DNA of 64,000 nucleotides from Lineus longissimus (GCF_910592395.1 NC_088309.1:13272599-13336598), one strand, 5' to 3'. Shown: positions 32,480 to 45,287, counted from the stretch's first letter. Made by a program: numbers and translations. The notes: a model not told the origin generated them from the sequence alone.

Positions 32480-34040
32480 CATCGACTTGACCACGCACGT
32501 AGCATCAGCAGCCGACAACCAACAATGTCTTTGCACCTCCGAATGTTCAGTCAGACCACCAGCAGAATAATCTCCTCCAAGCCTTGGAGGATGCACCCAA
32601 AGCAGATTCCACTTCACACCTAGACAGGGCAAGATTTAGAGGAGGTAATTTGCAGGTCTTGGCTTCAGCAGATGAAAGAGAGAATTTTCCATAAGAAAGG
32701 TATTGGTGTGCAGTTCATTTATACCCGGAATGCTTAGGTTTGATTAAGGACATTCCTTCCAAAGGTACTATTCCATGCCAAGGTTCTCCACATAAATTAG
32801 CCAAGAATCTGTTCCTTCAGACAGCATATCGGATAAGTGGTTCATATTCGTTGCCATTGATTTTAGTCATGCGCAAGACCAGTGTTCGTTGTCAAGTTTT
32901 GATTGTAAATAGCTTTAGTATGTAGATTGGTAGAAATAAGAATGGTTTATGTAAGATTACATGTTCAGACACTTATTTTTGGATTATGACCCCAGCTACA
33001 GTTCATCATTGATACTGCGTTCCAAATGGAAAATTGCATTCCAAAGCTGCTAATCTGTTTGTTTTGGTTTCACCTCAGTGTGATATACTTTCGGCACAGG
33101 CTGATACTTACCAGTTTATGGTTTATACATGTAGTTGTTAAAACAACACTGCATTTCGTTGTTTTTCTTTACTGGAATGTGCTATTCAGCTTTGCTCCAT
33201 TGATGCGTTCCAAGTCTTCCTTCGCTGAGGTTATTGGTAATTATCTGAATCGAAATCATGGTTATCTTGTTTTTTGTTGACCGGATGGCATCAGATCCAT
33301 GTTTTTCGTAGCCTCTTCAGTTTTTACTGGTTTAATTGGAAGTAGCTATTTGGGAATTTAGCATTGATGGTCTAATTTTCGTGACGTTATGTATGAATGA
33401 AATTGATTCTACTTATTTCCGGGGTAACTTTTAAGATGCATGTATTTCGAGATTAAGTTAGTATATGACATTATTTCATCACTAAATGATGACCTGGAAG
33501 TAAATTCAGAATTGTGCAAACATGATTTACACATAAGTAAAGTTATGAACTTTTGTTTATCATTATGAGTGAAACTAAGAAAGTAACTGTATTTACCTAA
33601 ACAAGGTAAATACAAGTGTGATAAGGGAGGAAATTTATATTACAATAGCAACTTAGAGACAGAAAGCAGTAGATTGAAAGATTATGTGTAAAATTGTACA
33701 TTTTAAATAGACGGTATTGCAAGACAAATTTCGAAAGGTTTTAAAATGTATCAGGGAGGTATAACTGATAGAAGGCATATTTGAATGTGTGCTTACAAAA
33801 CAAAGATTGTTTTTAAAATATTTGAAAGCTAGTTGATTGTCAGGAAAGTAATAATTTGTTGAGTTGGAAAATGGAAAGTAGAAATTAAAGTGATTGAAAC
33901 AGGGATTGTTAAACGTGAATTATAAGAGTTGGATTAATTTTCAAACAGAAGTTTGAAGTGAAAGGAAGTTTAAGTATTTTATCCCATATTATAACGATAG
34001 TGATTTAAAATTTTTGCTAAATTTTCTTAAATTGAGGGGA
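32480..34040 (+). other. gypsy 3' untranslated region and polypurine tract
   Basis: AT-rich sequence without a conserved gene lies between the end of pol and the LTR. It ends in TTAAATTGAGGGGA at 34,027-34,040, a purine-rich tract directly before the LTR, as expected for the plus-strand primer. Confidence 0.6.
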
Positions 34041-34456
34041 TGTAACATATGAATATGTATAAAGTTCACTGGCAGCAGCCAATGGTAACACACTGTGTCA
34101 TTCATGCCAGGTGCTGTTACCGTTGTTGCTGTTATTTGCCAGGTGAACCAGGGGATGGATGGATGCATGACAGTCATATTGATTATCAGATTGTGCCTGA
34201 ACTCAATAGAGCATATCTCTAACCCTGCCCAATAACCCCAATGACTTTTTGATACGTCAATTTAAAGAAAACTTATGAGATTGACAGAAATTATTGAAAG
34301 TCATGTAGATTTCTTTTAACATGACCAATTGATGTAATTTGACTTTTGTGATGAAGGTTACTATCTCCTCTTCAATTTAATCAGATGTTTTTGTAAAATA
34401 TCTTTAATACTGTTTAATGGCCGGTTACCATAGAAACCAATAAAGAGTGTATTACA
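34041..34456 (+). repeat. 3' LTR of the gypsy element (416 bp)
   Basis: It starts TGTAACATATG and ends GTGTATTACA, giving TGTAA/TTACA inverted tips. An AATAAA polyadenylation signal lies at about 34,439. It directly follows a polypurine tract. Its first 105 bp match 15,959-16,065. Confidence 0.8.
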
Positions 34457-34459
34457 GCA

Positions 34460-37400
34460 AAAACTGTAAATTTGGGGCTTTAAAAATATCCAGTTGCCTT
34501 TATTCACATACTTTTACCCCAAAAGTATGGAGACCGTGGCTAAGATGGATCAAAAATGTGTTTCATGTTGTTCCAATTTTATTTTCGAGACTTATATTGG
34601 CATTTATGAGTAAGTCAGCAGAGTGTTAAAATTTGATATTGTAAAAACTTATTCAATATCCGAGAAAGTATCTCTTGATATATTAGATTATGGTAGCGTA
34701 GATCTTGCAGACAATAATGCTTTTTGTCGCGTTGAGTTTCGACATGTATTGCCAAAGTTATTGCAGTTTTTGTAACCAAGCCGCAAAACGTTACTTTAAC
34801 TGGGAAAACCTAAGTCCCAAGCAATATGGAGACGTCATATAGGTAGGGTATTTCCCGGGGAACACCCGGGGGACCTCGGCTGTTCCTCGGGTTCCTGGCT
34901 TTTCCAAGTAATGTCCTGCCTCCCACTGGGTTGGGAGATCGAACTTGAATTTGTGCCCCCCCTGCAAAGATAGCAGCCCTCGGCCATGTTGGATTTTGGG
35001 TCGGTCCAAGATCAATAGGAAATCTCCCCTATGCTAGGCCATCACACCACAGAAGTTTCAGGTCTGTCACTCACTCGGTTCTCGAGTTATGGGGCAGAAT
35101 GCGAAAAACAATGATGGCGTTATGGTGACTATCTTGGATTTTGGGTTCGACCCACAATCGATAGGGAACCTCCCTCTAAACCGCTCTAAATTTGTCTATA
35201 TTGCCACCTGGCCATAGAATTTTAAACTATTATCATAATGTGCTGGCTTCTGAGCATGCTCAGACAGTTGCAAATCAGCACCCATTTTGAACACCCATTT
35301 TTCACATTTCTCCCACAAAATCAATCTTTTTCATACATTTACCCAACTTTCAATACTATAAATTACCAACAATATGAAAATTGCTTATCCCCTTTCAATT
35401 ATCATAAGGTCAATTAGAATTGTCAGTTGAGTCTGCAGGCAGACTCTCGAGTCTCCGTCAACAGTGGGTGCTAGTGTCCCATGAGTCATTAATTACCGAA
35501 TTGTTGAGACCATGCAGGCCCAACAAACCCAGTGTAGGAGTTACCCAGGATAAAATGAAGTTACCCGGTGTAGAAATTACCTGGGATGAAATGTCCAGCC
35601 ATTTCAATCTCTGAGCAGGGCTCGACACTACACAAAGGATTTCACGGCAGGAAATATTGCTTCAGCAGGTAGGCAGCAATGGCAATAATAGATTAATATA
35701 GGACAATTAGGGGAATAGAGATTCATGATTTTTTGTAATTTTGTGATTTTTGATTTCATCATTGACCAAAATAAGAAAAAAACCAAAGAAGGAATACATA
35801 TAAGATGTCAGAATATACCACACTTTTGACAAGTACTGTAATTTCTTGGAAGTTCCTAGAAATAACCAACAGCGCCACGACTTTCCTTTGACAGAACACG
35901 GAACTAAACTACATGTAATTAACATAATGTATTAAACTTTTTTCCGCTGATAATGTAAGAGTTTTGGCCAAAATTAATAGCACAAAAGTTTTATTTGTCA
36001 AGCAAACCACAATGCAACAGTAAATACCACAAATGTTGACTTTTCATGAGTCACTGGACCAAATAAAATTCCTTCTGCTGAGCCTGTTTTTGTTCAAAAG
36101 AATGACCGACCGACCGACCGAGCTCTAGAATGTACACAGTGCATTGTTACACGTTTACAATGTATACCAATACACAACACACCGCACACAATCGTCAATA
36201 CTCGGTAAATAATTCTAAAATTGTACACTGTACACCTTTGATGTTCTGACAAAACAGACATTATACTATTTAATTTATTAAATGTCCAGTTTTCCCAAAA
36301 CTTGGCAGACATGGTACCACCTGGGTTCACAATTCTCTAATGATATGGACAATACTCGCATTAGCCACCTGGAACAGGGTTATTAATTGAGGGAATTTTA
36401 CCTTGCCATGCCAAGAGTTTCCTCTCAACCCTACATACATAGGTTGACGGGGACTAGATAGCTAAAAGTAAATCTTACACAGGGTTATTTTGGTCACCTT
36501 CAGTGTCACTCACCTCCCTTTACAGTCAGGCTGCACTTTATGTATACTAAGCATAATATCCGTGGCGCGGGCTGTTTTAGGGTGTTGGCTTACTGTGGGG
36601 TCCGGGCAATTTGGGTGAATTGAAATCATATGTCTGGGGGTTGTGATGTTGTCTTGATTTTGATATGCGTAAAATAGGTCGATGTGTGATGTGGAGCACT
36701 CCGCGCCGACCAAAGTGTTTACAAATCGAACATGATGATTTGGGGGGATGATTTTCCTCCAAATTACTAACACTATACACGTTTTTGGCCAAAACGACCG
36801 GAAAAATCAAACTCCACTACTCTTCAAAGTGGTCTCGACATATTTTGACGAACTATTTCGCGAATGGTGAAGAGTTGGCGTGTTACGAACTTAGTACAAC
36901 AAATGCCGCGAGCATAGTGGGTGGCAGCACCAGACGGAGGAAGTAGTTCGCCTAGGGTTTTTTCGACACCCTCCGCACGGACTCCACTCGTTCCGGAACA
37001 CTCGCTTACTTGTTAATCTGCAGCGGTTAGCCTGTTTTTATTGCAGTAAAGAAATGTTAATCAGGATTTTATATTATATTTTATTTTTGCCCCGGGTATT
37101 CATATAGAGAGCTGTGCGCTACTTTGCGCCCAGTGCTTGGGTCGGGTGAGGCGGTTTTCTTATTATGTGACGTGTACCACGTGATGAATTCCAATACGGT
37201 ACTTAGAAAAATCAAGAGAGATTAACAACGTAAGGTGAAAGAGTACGACCAAAATAAAGGGGGAAAAATTGCGGAAATGGATGAATGCTTTAAACATATA
37301 GTGGCCCCAATACTTTCCCGGCTTATTTTTGTATAATACCACACTTTTGATTTAATAGATGGCCCCATATGCAAATCAGACCTGCTGAAAAGGCCCCTTA

Positions 37401-37780
37401 TGTTAATGAGTATGCCCATATATAGAAAGAACAAAAAATACTATTTCTCAGAGATCGCTGCAAAGTTTACCCATTTAACCCGTCGAGAACCATCTCAATA
37501 TCAACCACGACTTTCATGAAAAGTTTCAAGGTCATCCGATCTGAACTGACGGAGGAGATGTGTGACAAACTATTTCAGCTCTATGTCCATTATAGTAGTG
37601 GTGTTGTACTACGATGTGTTTAAAGAGTAGTATATTGCAGTGCATGCATTTGCACCCTGCTTTTTCCATCCAACAATTACGCAAATCAAACCCTATTTCA
37701 CTGTCTTTCTTCTATCTGTGTGTGTTAACACTGGCTGCTCTTTTATCAAAAGACATTACAAATCATAATGGTGGGAATTA
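34460..37780. other. Intronic stretch without recognisable genes
   Basis: Only short open frames are present, none with features I recognise. A GACCGACCGACCGA microsatellite is near 36,103-36,120. At 34,800-35,030 a GC-richer segment may be a repeat. No exon of DRG1 was found here. Confidence 0.5.
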
Positions 37781-37800
37781 TTATTGGTGGTTATACATAC

Positions 37801-37986
37801 CTCTATAGAAATCTGATCGATTTTGTTTAAAACGTATATACAAGGAACATAGATTCTGTTTCCCTCAATACAATCAATAAGATCTTCAGGTGTTGCGTCA
37901 CATCGCAAGGTAATGTCAGCATTGTGGATCTTGTATTCGCCAAGAATCGTCTTGACTGTGTCCAGGTCAAGCTCAGACTGGGCACA
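37801..37986 (-). CDS. DRG1: DRG1 internal exon (G4 region)
   Basis: The acceptor TACTTCCAG is at 37,994-37,987, followed by 62 codons in one frame and the donor GTATGT at 37,800-37,795. The peptide includes [39 protein letters not shown] and NKIDQISIE, where NKID is the G4 guanine-specificity motif of the DRG GTPases. Phase is 0 at both ends, and its last residue joins directly to ELDIIYK of the 7.85-kb exon. It is intact. Upstream exons with the P-loop were not found up to 64 kb. Confidence 0.95.
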
Positions 37987-38631
37987 CTGGAAGTAGTAAG
38001 AAAGCAAATGACCATCAAATGATACTAGAAACAAGTTTACAAAAGTTACAAACAAGAAATGAATGAAATGTCCCACGGTCATATGGGGCAACAAACGACA
38101 GGAGTGAATGGATGATTGTTCATAACTATTGTGGTCAGAATGGGTTGAAAATGTTCCCAAAAATTGTTCCACGCCAGACCCTTGTTACCCTACATCACTG
38201 TGTACAAGCACTTCATAGGCAGAGCATGCTATACTAATAGGAAGTACATTCCAATGGCCCAATTCTTTGTTGTATAGGGTGGACAAGTGCACAAGTGCAC
38301 AAATCAATACCGACGAGGTATAGCTAATTGAAAAATAGTTGATTCTCATTGAAAAACCCTTTCGTAACAAAAGAATGTGACAATGGACTCTACTTCCAGG
38401 AGCTAAAGCATGCTCGTACACTGTGCATATTGATTTCTCAGTCAAGTCGGATTTTTCAGATGATGATATTTTATTTGAAACCTGAAATAAGTGAAACATA
38501 CATTTAGCACCAATACACATTTAATGATGTAAATTAACCAGAATTATTTTTTGATTTTTAAGAAGATAAAAGTGGACAAACCGAATGACAATATAATTGC
38601 GTGATGCAAACTAAATGTGAATATAATGCAA

Positions 38632-41600
38632 AATGAAACGGCCAGGGGCATTGTGCTCACCGTATAGATATTTGGTGCTTTGGAATTCAACCAGGTTAAG
38701 AAACATTGTACATGTATAGTATATAGGTCAAACCAAAGTCAGACATGTGATGTATCGTTGCTTGGAGTAAGTACCATTAGAATATCATAAAAAACAACTC
38801 ACCAATAAACGAGATATTGCACTTTTCCCCTTTTTTAGTTTTGGCCTCCTGGTGGCCCAGTTGAGTACCAGATCAGATCAAAATTTTGTGTACCAGGTTA
38901 CATGATGTAGGGAGTCATGTGTACCAAATTTCAAGTTCATAGCTTTAGTGGTTAAAAAACGTGCCGTAGTTACACTCAAACGAACAATTTACGCCATTTG
39001 ACCTCTGTGACCTTGAAAAACAGGTCAAATCAAAAACTCATACGATATGTGATGTATCCTTGCGAGGAAAACCTACCATAAAAATGTTATTGAAAACGAA
39101 TCACTAATAAGCGAGATATCACACTTTCTAGGTTTTCACTTCTGGCCCACTGGTGGCCAAGTCGAGAATCAGACCGGACTGAAATTCAGGGTCAGAGGTC
39201 AGCTGACCTAGGGATTAACAAATGTACCACAGTTACGCTCAAATGGCCAATTTACGCCATTTGACCTCGGTGACCTTGACAAGTACATCAAATCAAATGA
39301 AACGGCCAGGGGCCATTGTGCTCACCGTAAGTATTTTTAGTAGACAGTTACAGAAAGTGCTACAGTATGACAATGGTGAATATATTTTTAACTTTGACCT
39401 CAGTGACCCTGACAGGTAGGTCAAATAACAAACCAGGGTGATATGTGATGTAGACACATCCACCTGACCATAACAATTTCATCACTCGTTACACTACAGC
39501 AATCGGCAAAACACGATTTCCAAGATGGCCGCCAAATTAAATCTATGGCACCAAATGAATAAAAAAATGAAGAAAATGTAAGATAGAACTCAGAAAAGAA
39601 AAAAGGAAAAGATGAAAAATAAAAATATTTTTGGCTGTCCTTGACCGGGGTTTGAAATCACGACCTTTTGATTGCCACAATACGAGGAAAAACCCACAAA
39701 ACATGCAATTTCGGCCATATTTGAATTCCGATCTGGCTGAAACTTAGCATACAAATAGTGGCTTCTTAGATGCATCATTACACAAAATTAAAACTCTTTA
39801 CATTGAACAACGACAAAACGTACCAAGAACGGTAAAGTTTTCAACTTTGACCTCTGTGAACTTGAAAGGTGGGTCAAATCAAAAACCTGTAAGATATGTG
39901 ATGTATCCTTGCTGGGAGTACCTACCATGAAACTTTTATCAAAAACAAATCAGTAGTAAGCGAGAAATCACACTTTTTGAGTTTTGAGTTTGGGCCCCCT
40001 GGTGGCCAAGTCAATAATCAGAACGAACCAAAATTCAGTGTAAAAGGTCAACTGACCTAGGGGGTCATTTGTTCAAAGTTTCAAGTTCATTACTGTTGCG
40101 GTTGAGAAACGTGCCATAGTTACACTCAAACGGCCAATTTACGCCATTTGACCTCTGCGACCTTAAAAAGTACGTCAAATCCAAAAAATCGTGCAACATC
40201 TGAGGTAACCTTGCTAGGGGTCCCTGCCATAAAAATTTCATCAAAAACAATTTGCTAATAAACAGGCTATTGCACTTCTTATATTTTCAGTTTTGGCCCC
40301 CTGGTGGCAAAGTCAAGAATCAGATCAGGCTGAAATTCAGCACCAGAGGTTATCTGATATAGGGGGTTATATGTACCAAGTTTCAAGCTCATAGCTTTGG
40401 TGGTTGAGAAACGTGCCATAGTTACACTCAAACGGCCAATCACGCCATTTGACCTCTGCGACCTTGAAAAGTAGATCAAATTAAAAACCCGTAAGATATA
40501 TGATGTATCCTTGCTATGAGTACCTACCACAAAAGTTTTATCGAAAACAAGTCACTAATAAGCGAGATATCACACTTTTTAGATATCCACATTTGGCCCC
40601 CTGGTGGCCAAGTAGAGAATCAGATCGGACAGAAATTTAGTGTCACGGGTCATCTGACCTAGGGGGTCATGTGTACAAAGTTTTAAGTTCATAGGCCTAG
40701 CGGTTAAAAAACGTGCCACTGTTTTTGAACTAGGATACGACGGACAACGACGACGCCGACGACGGACGACGGACACTGCGGTGTTGTATAGACTCCCCTA
40801 CGGTGAGCCAACAAATCAGTAATAAGCGAGAAATCACACTTTTTGAGTTTTGAGTTTGGGCCCCCTGGTGGCCAAGTCAATAATCAGACTGAACCAAAAT
40901 TCAGTGTAAAAGGTCAACTGACCTAGGGGGTCATTTGTTCAAAGTTTCAAGTTCATTACTGTTGCGGTTGAGAAACGTGCCATAGTTACACTCAAACGGC
41001 AAATTTACGCCATTTGACCTCTGCGACCTTAAAAAGTAGGTCAAATCCGAAAAATCGTGCAACATCTTAGGTAACCTTGCTAGGGGTCCCTGCCATAAAA
41101 ATTTCATCAAAAAACAATTTGCTAATAAACAGGCTATTGCACTTCTTACTTTTTCTGTTTTGGCCCCCTGGTGGCAAAGTCAAGAATCAGATCAGGCTGA
41201 AATTCAGCACCAGAGGTTATCTGATATAGGGGGTTATATGTACCAAGTTTCAAGCTCATAGCTTTGGTGGTTGAGAAACGTGCCATAGTTACACTCAAAC
41301 GGCCAATTCACGCCATTTGACCTCTGCGACCTTGAAAAGTAGATCAAATTAAAAACCCGTAAGATATATGATGTATCCTTGCTATGAGTACCTACCACAA
41401 AAGTTTTATCGAAAACAAGTCATTAATAAGCGAGATATCACAGTTTTTAGATATCCACATTTGGCCCCCTGGTGGCCAAGTAGAGAATTAGATCGGACAG
41501 AAATTTAGTGTCACGGGTCATCTGACCTAGGGGGTCATGTGTACAAAGTTTTAAGTTCATAGGCCTAGCGGTTAAAAAACGTGCCACTGTTTTTGAACTA

Positions 41601-42540
41601 GGATACGACGGACGACGACGACGACGACGACGGACACTGCGGTGTTGTATAGACTCCCCTACGGTGAGCCAAAAACCCGTATCATATGTCATGTATCCTT
41701 GCTAAGAGTATTTACCATAAATTTTTTGTCAAAAACTAATCAGTAACAAGCGAGATATGGCACTATTCAAATTTTTGGTTTTACCCCCTGGTGGCCAAGT
41801 TAAGAATCAGACCGGACGAAAATCAGTGTCACGGGTCATCTGACCTAGGGGTTATGTGTCCCAAGTTTTAGATTTAGTAGTTAAGAAACGTGCCATAGTT
41901 ACACACAAACGGCCAATTCACACCATTTGACCTCTGTGACCTTGAAATTTAGGTCAAATCAAAAACCTGTAGGATACGTGATTTATCCTTGCTCTGAGTA
42001 CCTACCATCAAATAAAATTGAAAACAAGTCACTATTGAGCGGGATATTGCACTTTTTACTATTTTTAGTTTTGGCCCCCTGGTGGCCAAGCCGAGAATCA
42101 GATCAGAACGAAATTCGGTGTCAGAGGTTATGTAGGGAGTCATGTGTACCACATTTCAAGTTTATAGCTTTATTGGCTAAGAAACGTGCCACAGTTACAC
42201 TCGAACGGCAAATTTATGAATCTGTGACCTTGAAAAGTAGGTGAAATCAAAAACGCGTATGATATGTGATATATCCTTGCCAGGAGAACCTACCATAAAA
42301 AGTTCATCAAAAACAAATCACTAATAAGTGAGATTTATAGTGGCCAAGTCAAGAATCAGACCGGACCGAAATTCAGTGTCAAAAGTCATCTGACCTAGGG
42401 AGTCATGCATACAAAGTTTTGAGTCCATAGCCCTAGTGGTTAAGAAACGTGCCACTGTTTTAGAAATAGGATACGACAACGACGACGGACGACGGACACT
42501 GCGGTGTTGTACAGACTCCCCTCCGGTGAGCCAAAAACAG
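38632..42540. repeat. Cluster of 300-bp repeat family copies
   Basis: At least three nested or adjacent copies each end in a GAC-triplet run and GTGAGCCAA (about 40,740-40,809, 41,605-41,675 and 42,470-42,535). Half-site clusters TGACCT/AGGTCA lie at about 39,000, 39,850, 40,150, 40,450, 41,010, 41,315, 41,930 and 42,225. 39,298-40,809 is nearly identical to 1,642-3,178. It is non-coding; the recurrent arginine-rich minus-strand frames come from the GAC run. Confidence 0.85.
40810..41675. repeat. Tandem segmental duplication of 39,944-40,809
   Basis: The two ~865-bp segments run in the same direction and differ at few positions. The junction GTGAGCC/AACAAATCAGTAAT at 40,809 joins the end of the repeat to its own interior, as in unequal recombination or replication slippage within the element. 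Confidence 0.8.
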
Positions 42541-42719
42541 TTCCCAAAAGATACTCACAAATCCAAACTACCGAATACAAATGTAAACTTAAATTGACTA
42601 GAGTCAATTTGAAAACTACCGATGAGCACGTAATAGGATACCGTGACAAAAAATTGACTTGCCTGTCAATTTGAAGACTGCACTCTGGCACCAAGATAGT
42701 GGAAAGTAAGACTTAACAT

Positions 42720-42761
42720 CTTGCTGCTGAACCTCTTGAAAGAAAGAGGTTCAGCAGCAAG
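42720..42761. other. Perfect 18-bp hairpin
   Basis: CTTGCTGCTGAACCTCTT, loop GAAAGA, then the exact complement. It sits between the end of one repeat copy and a diverged unit. It may be a transcribed hairpin or the palindromic end of an inserted copy. Confidence 0.75.
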
Positions 42762-42779
42762 AGGTTTATTTTTTCACTT

Positions 42780-42985
42780 TTTGCATAACGCCCCTGGTGG
42801 TCAAACGAGGAATGACATCTGGCAGCGATTCGGTCTCTGAGTAGCAGTCACCCAGGGGTACATGTGTACCAAGTTTGAGTACAGTAGTTTCAGCAATTAT
42901 GAAACGTGCCACCCATGTCTTACGACTGCTGGACGACGGATGATGACGTACCTGCTACGACATAGATTCACGGGTGGGCCAAAAG
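42780..42985. repeat. Diverged unit of the 300-bp repeat family
   Basis: It contains GCCCCTGGTGGTCAAACG, ACATGTGTACCAAGTTTGAG and AACGTGCCACCC, then a degenerate GACGACGG end and GGTGGGCCAAAAG. It is non-coding. Confidence 0.6.
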
Positions 42986-44172
42986 TTGGTACCGGTCTAC
43001 AAAAGTTGCATGTCGTCCAGGACTCAAACTTTTAGATACCTTCCATGTTGTGTCTATATTTGATATGAAATGGTTACATTTGAAGGCATTTTCTTTTCAA
43101 GTTTTGGGTGGCTAAATGATTCTTTTTAACTCTGATGTCCCCTCAGCAGCTGTTGAAAAGTACTAGCACCTATCTTGAAAGTGGTGTAGTCTCACTCTGA
43201 ATTAATGAATAGCATTCCGCGAAGTTACTATTTATAGCTCACAAGGTCATTTGAATAAGATATTGATAACGTTTTAGTCACGTGACAGTCGGATTTCGAC
43301 GCATTTGAGCTTATTTCAAAGTCAATTATCTTTGACCCTGCATTGTTTTTAGCATGAATGATACCATAGAGTCAGAGAGAGAAATATTCAAAACAATTAT
43401 GTAGTATTTCCAACACTCGGACATGTGCCAGATTGAATCTAACTGCCCTAGTTGGAAAGCCTGAATCCATTACGAAACCGCATGTTTGTCCGACATTACC
43501 TGTAATTCAGCGATGGGGAAATAGAGAGCAGCAGCTGCAGTGACGTCATCTTCGCGGAATGCTATTGTATGCAGCCCGGTGAACACTGCACTCCCTGTTT
43601 CAGACAGAGCATGCTGACAGCCCTTTGCACTCACTTACAAGTAGGCCTACAATCTCCACATATGATTGCCAAATTCAATGCACCGAACAGCACATCAGCT
43701 TTCACTTCCAGTATTAAGTACCATAGACTAGTGACACTGCCTTGAGCTTCGCTTGGCGGGGGTGTTATTGTCACTTTCCTGCATTTGGCTCAGCTCTCGA
43801 ACGGCAGAGAACACAGGCCTATCCACCCGAAAACACCAAAATAGAGCGCTATAGGTTGTTTAGGGAGGGCCAAGCCAAGGACGAGAGTTTATCCCGTTGC
43901 CCCAAGCCCAGGCCGGGCCAGGGCTGGGTGGTTCTAGGACATCTGCCCCGCGGACGTTAGCCCCCCAAACTTTTGCAACCATAGGACATGCACCCCGGAT
44001 GTTTACCCCCCAGACTTTTGCCACCATTGGACATCTGCAGCCAGACATTTGCCACCCAACATTTTTGTATTTAAAATTCACCGCATCATCATGATACATG
44101 TATATTAATCGCGGAAGTTTACAACTAGGTGTAAATTGAAAATTGATTATCCATCCACAAGTCTCCCACGGC

Positions 44173-45209
44173 TATGGCAAGCCAAAGCGGAATTTATTCA
44201 AGACTGTGGAATTACTATTCAAGAAGTTAAATACATGTTCAAGACCAAAATATGTTCAACCCCGAATCAAATATTGTCAACCTTGAATCAAATATGTCCA
44301 ACCCTTGAACATTTTCAAAACATGAATACAAAAAGTTGTAAAATCTCATATATGAAAATTTAATGCATTCTTGAATACTTTTGTTCAACCTTGAATCAAA
44401 TATTGTCAACCTTGAAAGAAATATATTCAAGACTCACGTGACCATACCCAAGACGCACGTGACAACAAAATTGATGACGTAGACCCATGGTACTTCTGAT
44501 GCGTTTCGGAGCTCGAATTCTTCGCACGAGGTTTAACGAGTTTTACAAAACTAAACAGACACACGACTGACGATGACAGAAGAAGAATCCTTATAATGGA
44601 CAAGGAGAAGCTAAATTTACTGGCTCATGCCAGTAATTTCGAAGATCTCTTGCGGGATCTTCGAAATTCTGTGATGGGTGCTCCCTCAGAAATGAGGGAG
44701 CTGATACAGCAGGTGGTGGCTCACCCTGTGGTTTAGCAGTTACAGCCACACAATCATTTATAGGCCGACACAATTTGTATAGGATTGTATTTTGAGGGTT
44801 TGTAATGTTTGCCATGAATGCCACTACTGGTAATTCAATCATGTCATGAAGCGCAACGCATCAGAAGTAGCATGGGTTCTACGTCATCAATTTCATGGTC
44901 ACGTGCGTCTTGGATATGGTCACGTGCGTCTTGAATATATTTCATTCAAGGTTGACAATATTTGATTCAAGGTTGAACAAAAGTATTCAAGAATGCATTA
45001 TATTTTCATATATGAGATTTTACAACTTTTTGTATTCATGTTTTGAAAATGTTCAAGGGTTGGACATATTTGATTCAAGGTTGACAATATTTGATTCAAG
45101 GTTGACAATATTTGATTCAGGATTGAACATATTTTGGTCTTGAACATATATTTAACTTCTTGAATAGTAATTCCACGGTCTTGAATAAATTCCGCTTTGG
45201 CTTGCCATA
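44173..45209. mobile_element. Fold-back DNA transposon, 1,037 bp, with 6-bp target duplication
   Basis: The termini are inverted: TATGGCAAGCCAAAGCGGAA at the left, its complement at the right. Arms of about 350 bp are rich in TTCAAGGTTGAACA-like words and flank a ~330-bp core. CACGGC flanks both ends (44,167-44,172 and 45,210-45,215). The core carries one 46-codon ORF. A truncated relative lies at 13.8-14.3 kb. The superfamily is unidentified. Confidence 0.85.
44596..44736 (+). CDS. 46-aa micro-ORF in the fold-back transposon core
   Basis: It starts MDKEKLNLLAHASNFEDLLR and ends QQVVAHPVV, a highly charged, helical small protein. The segment FEDLLRDLR is conserved in the diverged relative at 13,829 although surrounding DNA is not alignable by eye, which hints at coding constraint. 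It could be the N-terminal remnant of a longer transposase or a real small protein. No function is known. Confidence 0.4.
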   Translation: MDKEKLNLLAHASNFEDLLRDLRNSVMGAPSEMRELIQQVVAHPVV

Positions 45210-45287
45210 CACGGCCAACATTTCGGTTCTTGCTGCATCCCTGCTGTGGGTGTGCTCATTCATTCTTTCAACTATTCTGTTACTGAG

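Larger units (their letters stand above)
7960..37800 (-). other. DRG1 intron of ~29.8 kb
   Basis: It runs from the donor GTATGT next to 37,801 to the acceptor next to 7,959 on the minus strand. The exons on both sides are in phase and adjacent in the protein. It contains the virus-like array, the gypsy element and many smaller repeats. The virus-like capsid array lies on the strand opposite to DRG1 transcription. Confidence 0.85.

Noticed and set aside
38185-38520. Further DRG1 exon upstream of 37,986
   Set aside because: There is an open frame with a possible acceptor, but its peptide shows no similarity to DRG1 or any protein I know.
38632-42540. CRISPR-like regularly repeated units
   Set aside because: Units are ~300 bp, diverged, with no short direct repeat-spacer pattern, and the DNA is eukaryotic.
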